DNA of 64,000 nt from Amoebidium appalachense. Its lineage: Eukaryota > Ichthyosporea. A model generated the notes under the pieces. It searched no databases. It saw only the letters and a program-made list of their open reading frames with translations, and was not told the origin of the DNA. The stretch lies in NCBI GenBank assembly GCA_963693365.1, contig CAVNZM010000017.1:4774001-4838000 (forward strand), written 5' to 3'. The position numbers were made by a program, and so were the translations under genes. Shown piece after piece: positions 63,234 to 64,000 of this stretch (its first letter is position 1; the number at the start of each line of letters is the position of its first letter).

Positions 63234-63743
63234 TATTTTCGTATAGTAGTATATCTACCTGTACGTATATCCACACACACACGTACACACACACGGAGGG
63301 ACATGTAGTTTTAAAGTAATTATCTCCGCATGCGTCTTTGGTTTCCTCCCTCTTCCAACCGTTTTCAAAGAGTTTTTGTGTAACTATCAGCTGCTATCAT
63401 CGAATTTCTTGGCTTGAATGAATGTACTGCTGTGTCTAAAGACTTTCACCTATGCTACCAAGTTTTCCATGTTGTTCATAAACTGAGGGATAATATATTA
63501 CCTCATGAATGGTAAAAGTTGTGTGTTTGGTTGTATTTACTGTTGAAGGATGTCCCTGTTGGGCAGATGAGCTGGAACAAAACTAATTAACATTGTATCT
63601 GATTCAGCCAACAATTGCAATGTGATAATAATTTGAACGATATCAACCGAATGTAATTTATATTTTTGTTGTTGCAACTACATTAGCGCATCATATCTGG
63701 GTTATGTACCATAATAATTAAAGTGGCCGTGGTATGTATACGT

Positions 63744-63749
63744 AATAAA
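63744..63749 (+). promoter_or_regulatory. Poly(A) signal candidate of MED7
   Basis: AATAAA about 510 bp after the MED7 stop. The sequence between stop and hexamer is unique and gene-free, consistent with a 3' UTR. Confidence 0.3.
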
Positions 63750-64000
63750 ACAAAGTAGTTGTACCAGTACTGGTATATTTTCCTCTAAGGCAACATGCAC
63801 ACCAACATGACAGAGACAACAGGCCTAGGGGAAGTGTGGGCATGGCCGCTTTCAAATTGAACTTTATGCAGCCATATGGCCATGCATGCATGAAAGCTGC
63901 AGGCATATAAACTGTTGAGGCCTAGGACAAGCAAAAACTGTGTGCATGCATATGTGCCAATGGCCAATCTGGTGCCCACCCACCAGTTTGTTTTCATTTA

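Overview
This is nuclear DNA of an intron-rich eukaryote, most likely a protist. Every recognisable gene is split into short exons (26 bp to 1.27 kb) joined by GT-AG introns of up to about 4 kb. Reading frame carries correctly across nearly all the junctions I placed. Introns and spacers are packed with C/G homopolymers, (CA/TG)n, (CT/GA)n and minisatellites, so almost all long open frames (Thr-His, Cys-Val, poly-Pro, poly-Gly, Arg-Glu) are repeat artefacts. The gene set (Mediator subunit, PPPDE peptidase, a kinase like metazoan ZAK, a CAMK-type kinase) fits an opisthokont-like lineage, perhaps a unicellular holozoan; the taxon is inference only.

Layout: (1) 9936 down to beyond the left edge, minus: a large protein with a collagen-like Gly-rich N-terminus and beta-rich middle. 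(2) about 12.2-16.4 kb, plus: a predicted single-pass membrane protein with a Pro/Tyr-rich PPxY tail. (3) 19132-19988, plus: a 110-aa Lys/Pro-rich protein behind a TATA box. (4) 33899-21702, minus: a 12-exon, 848-aa ZAK-like (MAP3K20/MLK) kinase. (5) 39997-36077, minus: a 189-aa DESI1-like PPPDE peptidase. (6) 41024-49964, plus: a 430-aa FAD-dependent oxidoreductase, divergent from gene 5. (7) 52737-55755, plus: a CAMK-like kinase. (8) 58889-63233, plus: MED7. Genes 5/6 are head-to-head and 3/4 are convergent. The genes look like ordinary neighbours: signalling, transcription, protein modification and metabolism, with no shared pathway.

The most unusual signal is intronic. A family of roughly 100-bp elements bordered by C/G tracts occurs at least 16 times in introns of four genes on both strands, and every copy I found lies in the sense orientation of its host gene. 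Two copies belong to a near-identical block of about 580 bp present in two introns of the ZAK-like gene. Other oddities are an array of splice-donor-like units downstream of a real donor, six TGACGTCA palindromes inside gene 1, and a GCGGAGGGG direct/inverted array at 50.7-51.0 kb.

All coordinates come from reading by eye. Splice sites were chosen by GT/AG, phase continuity and protein sense, without alignment or RNA support.
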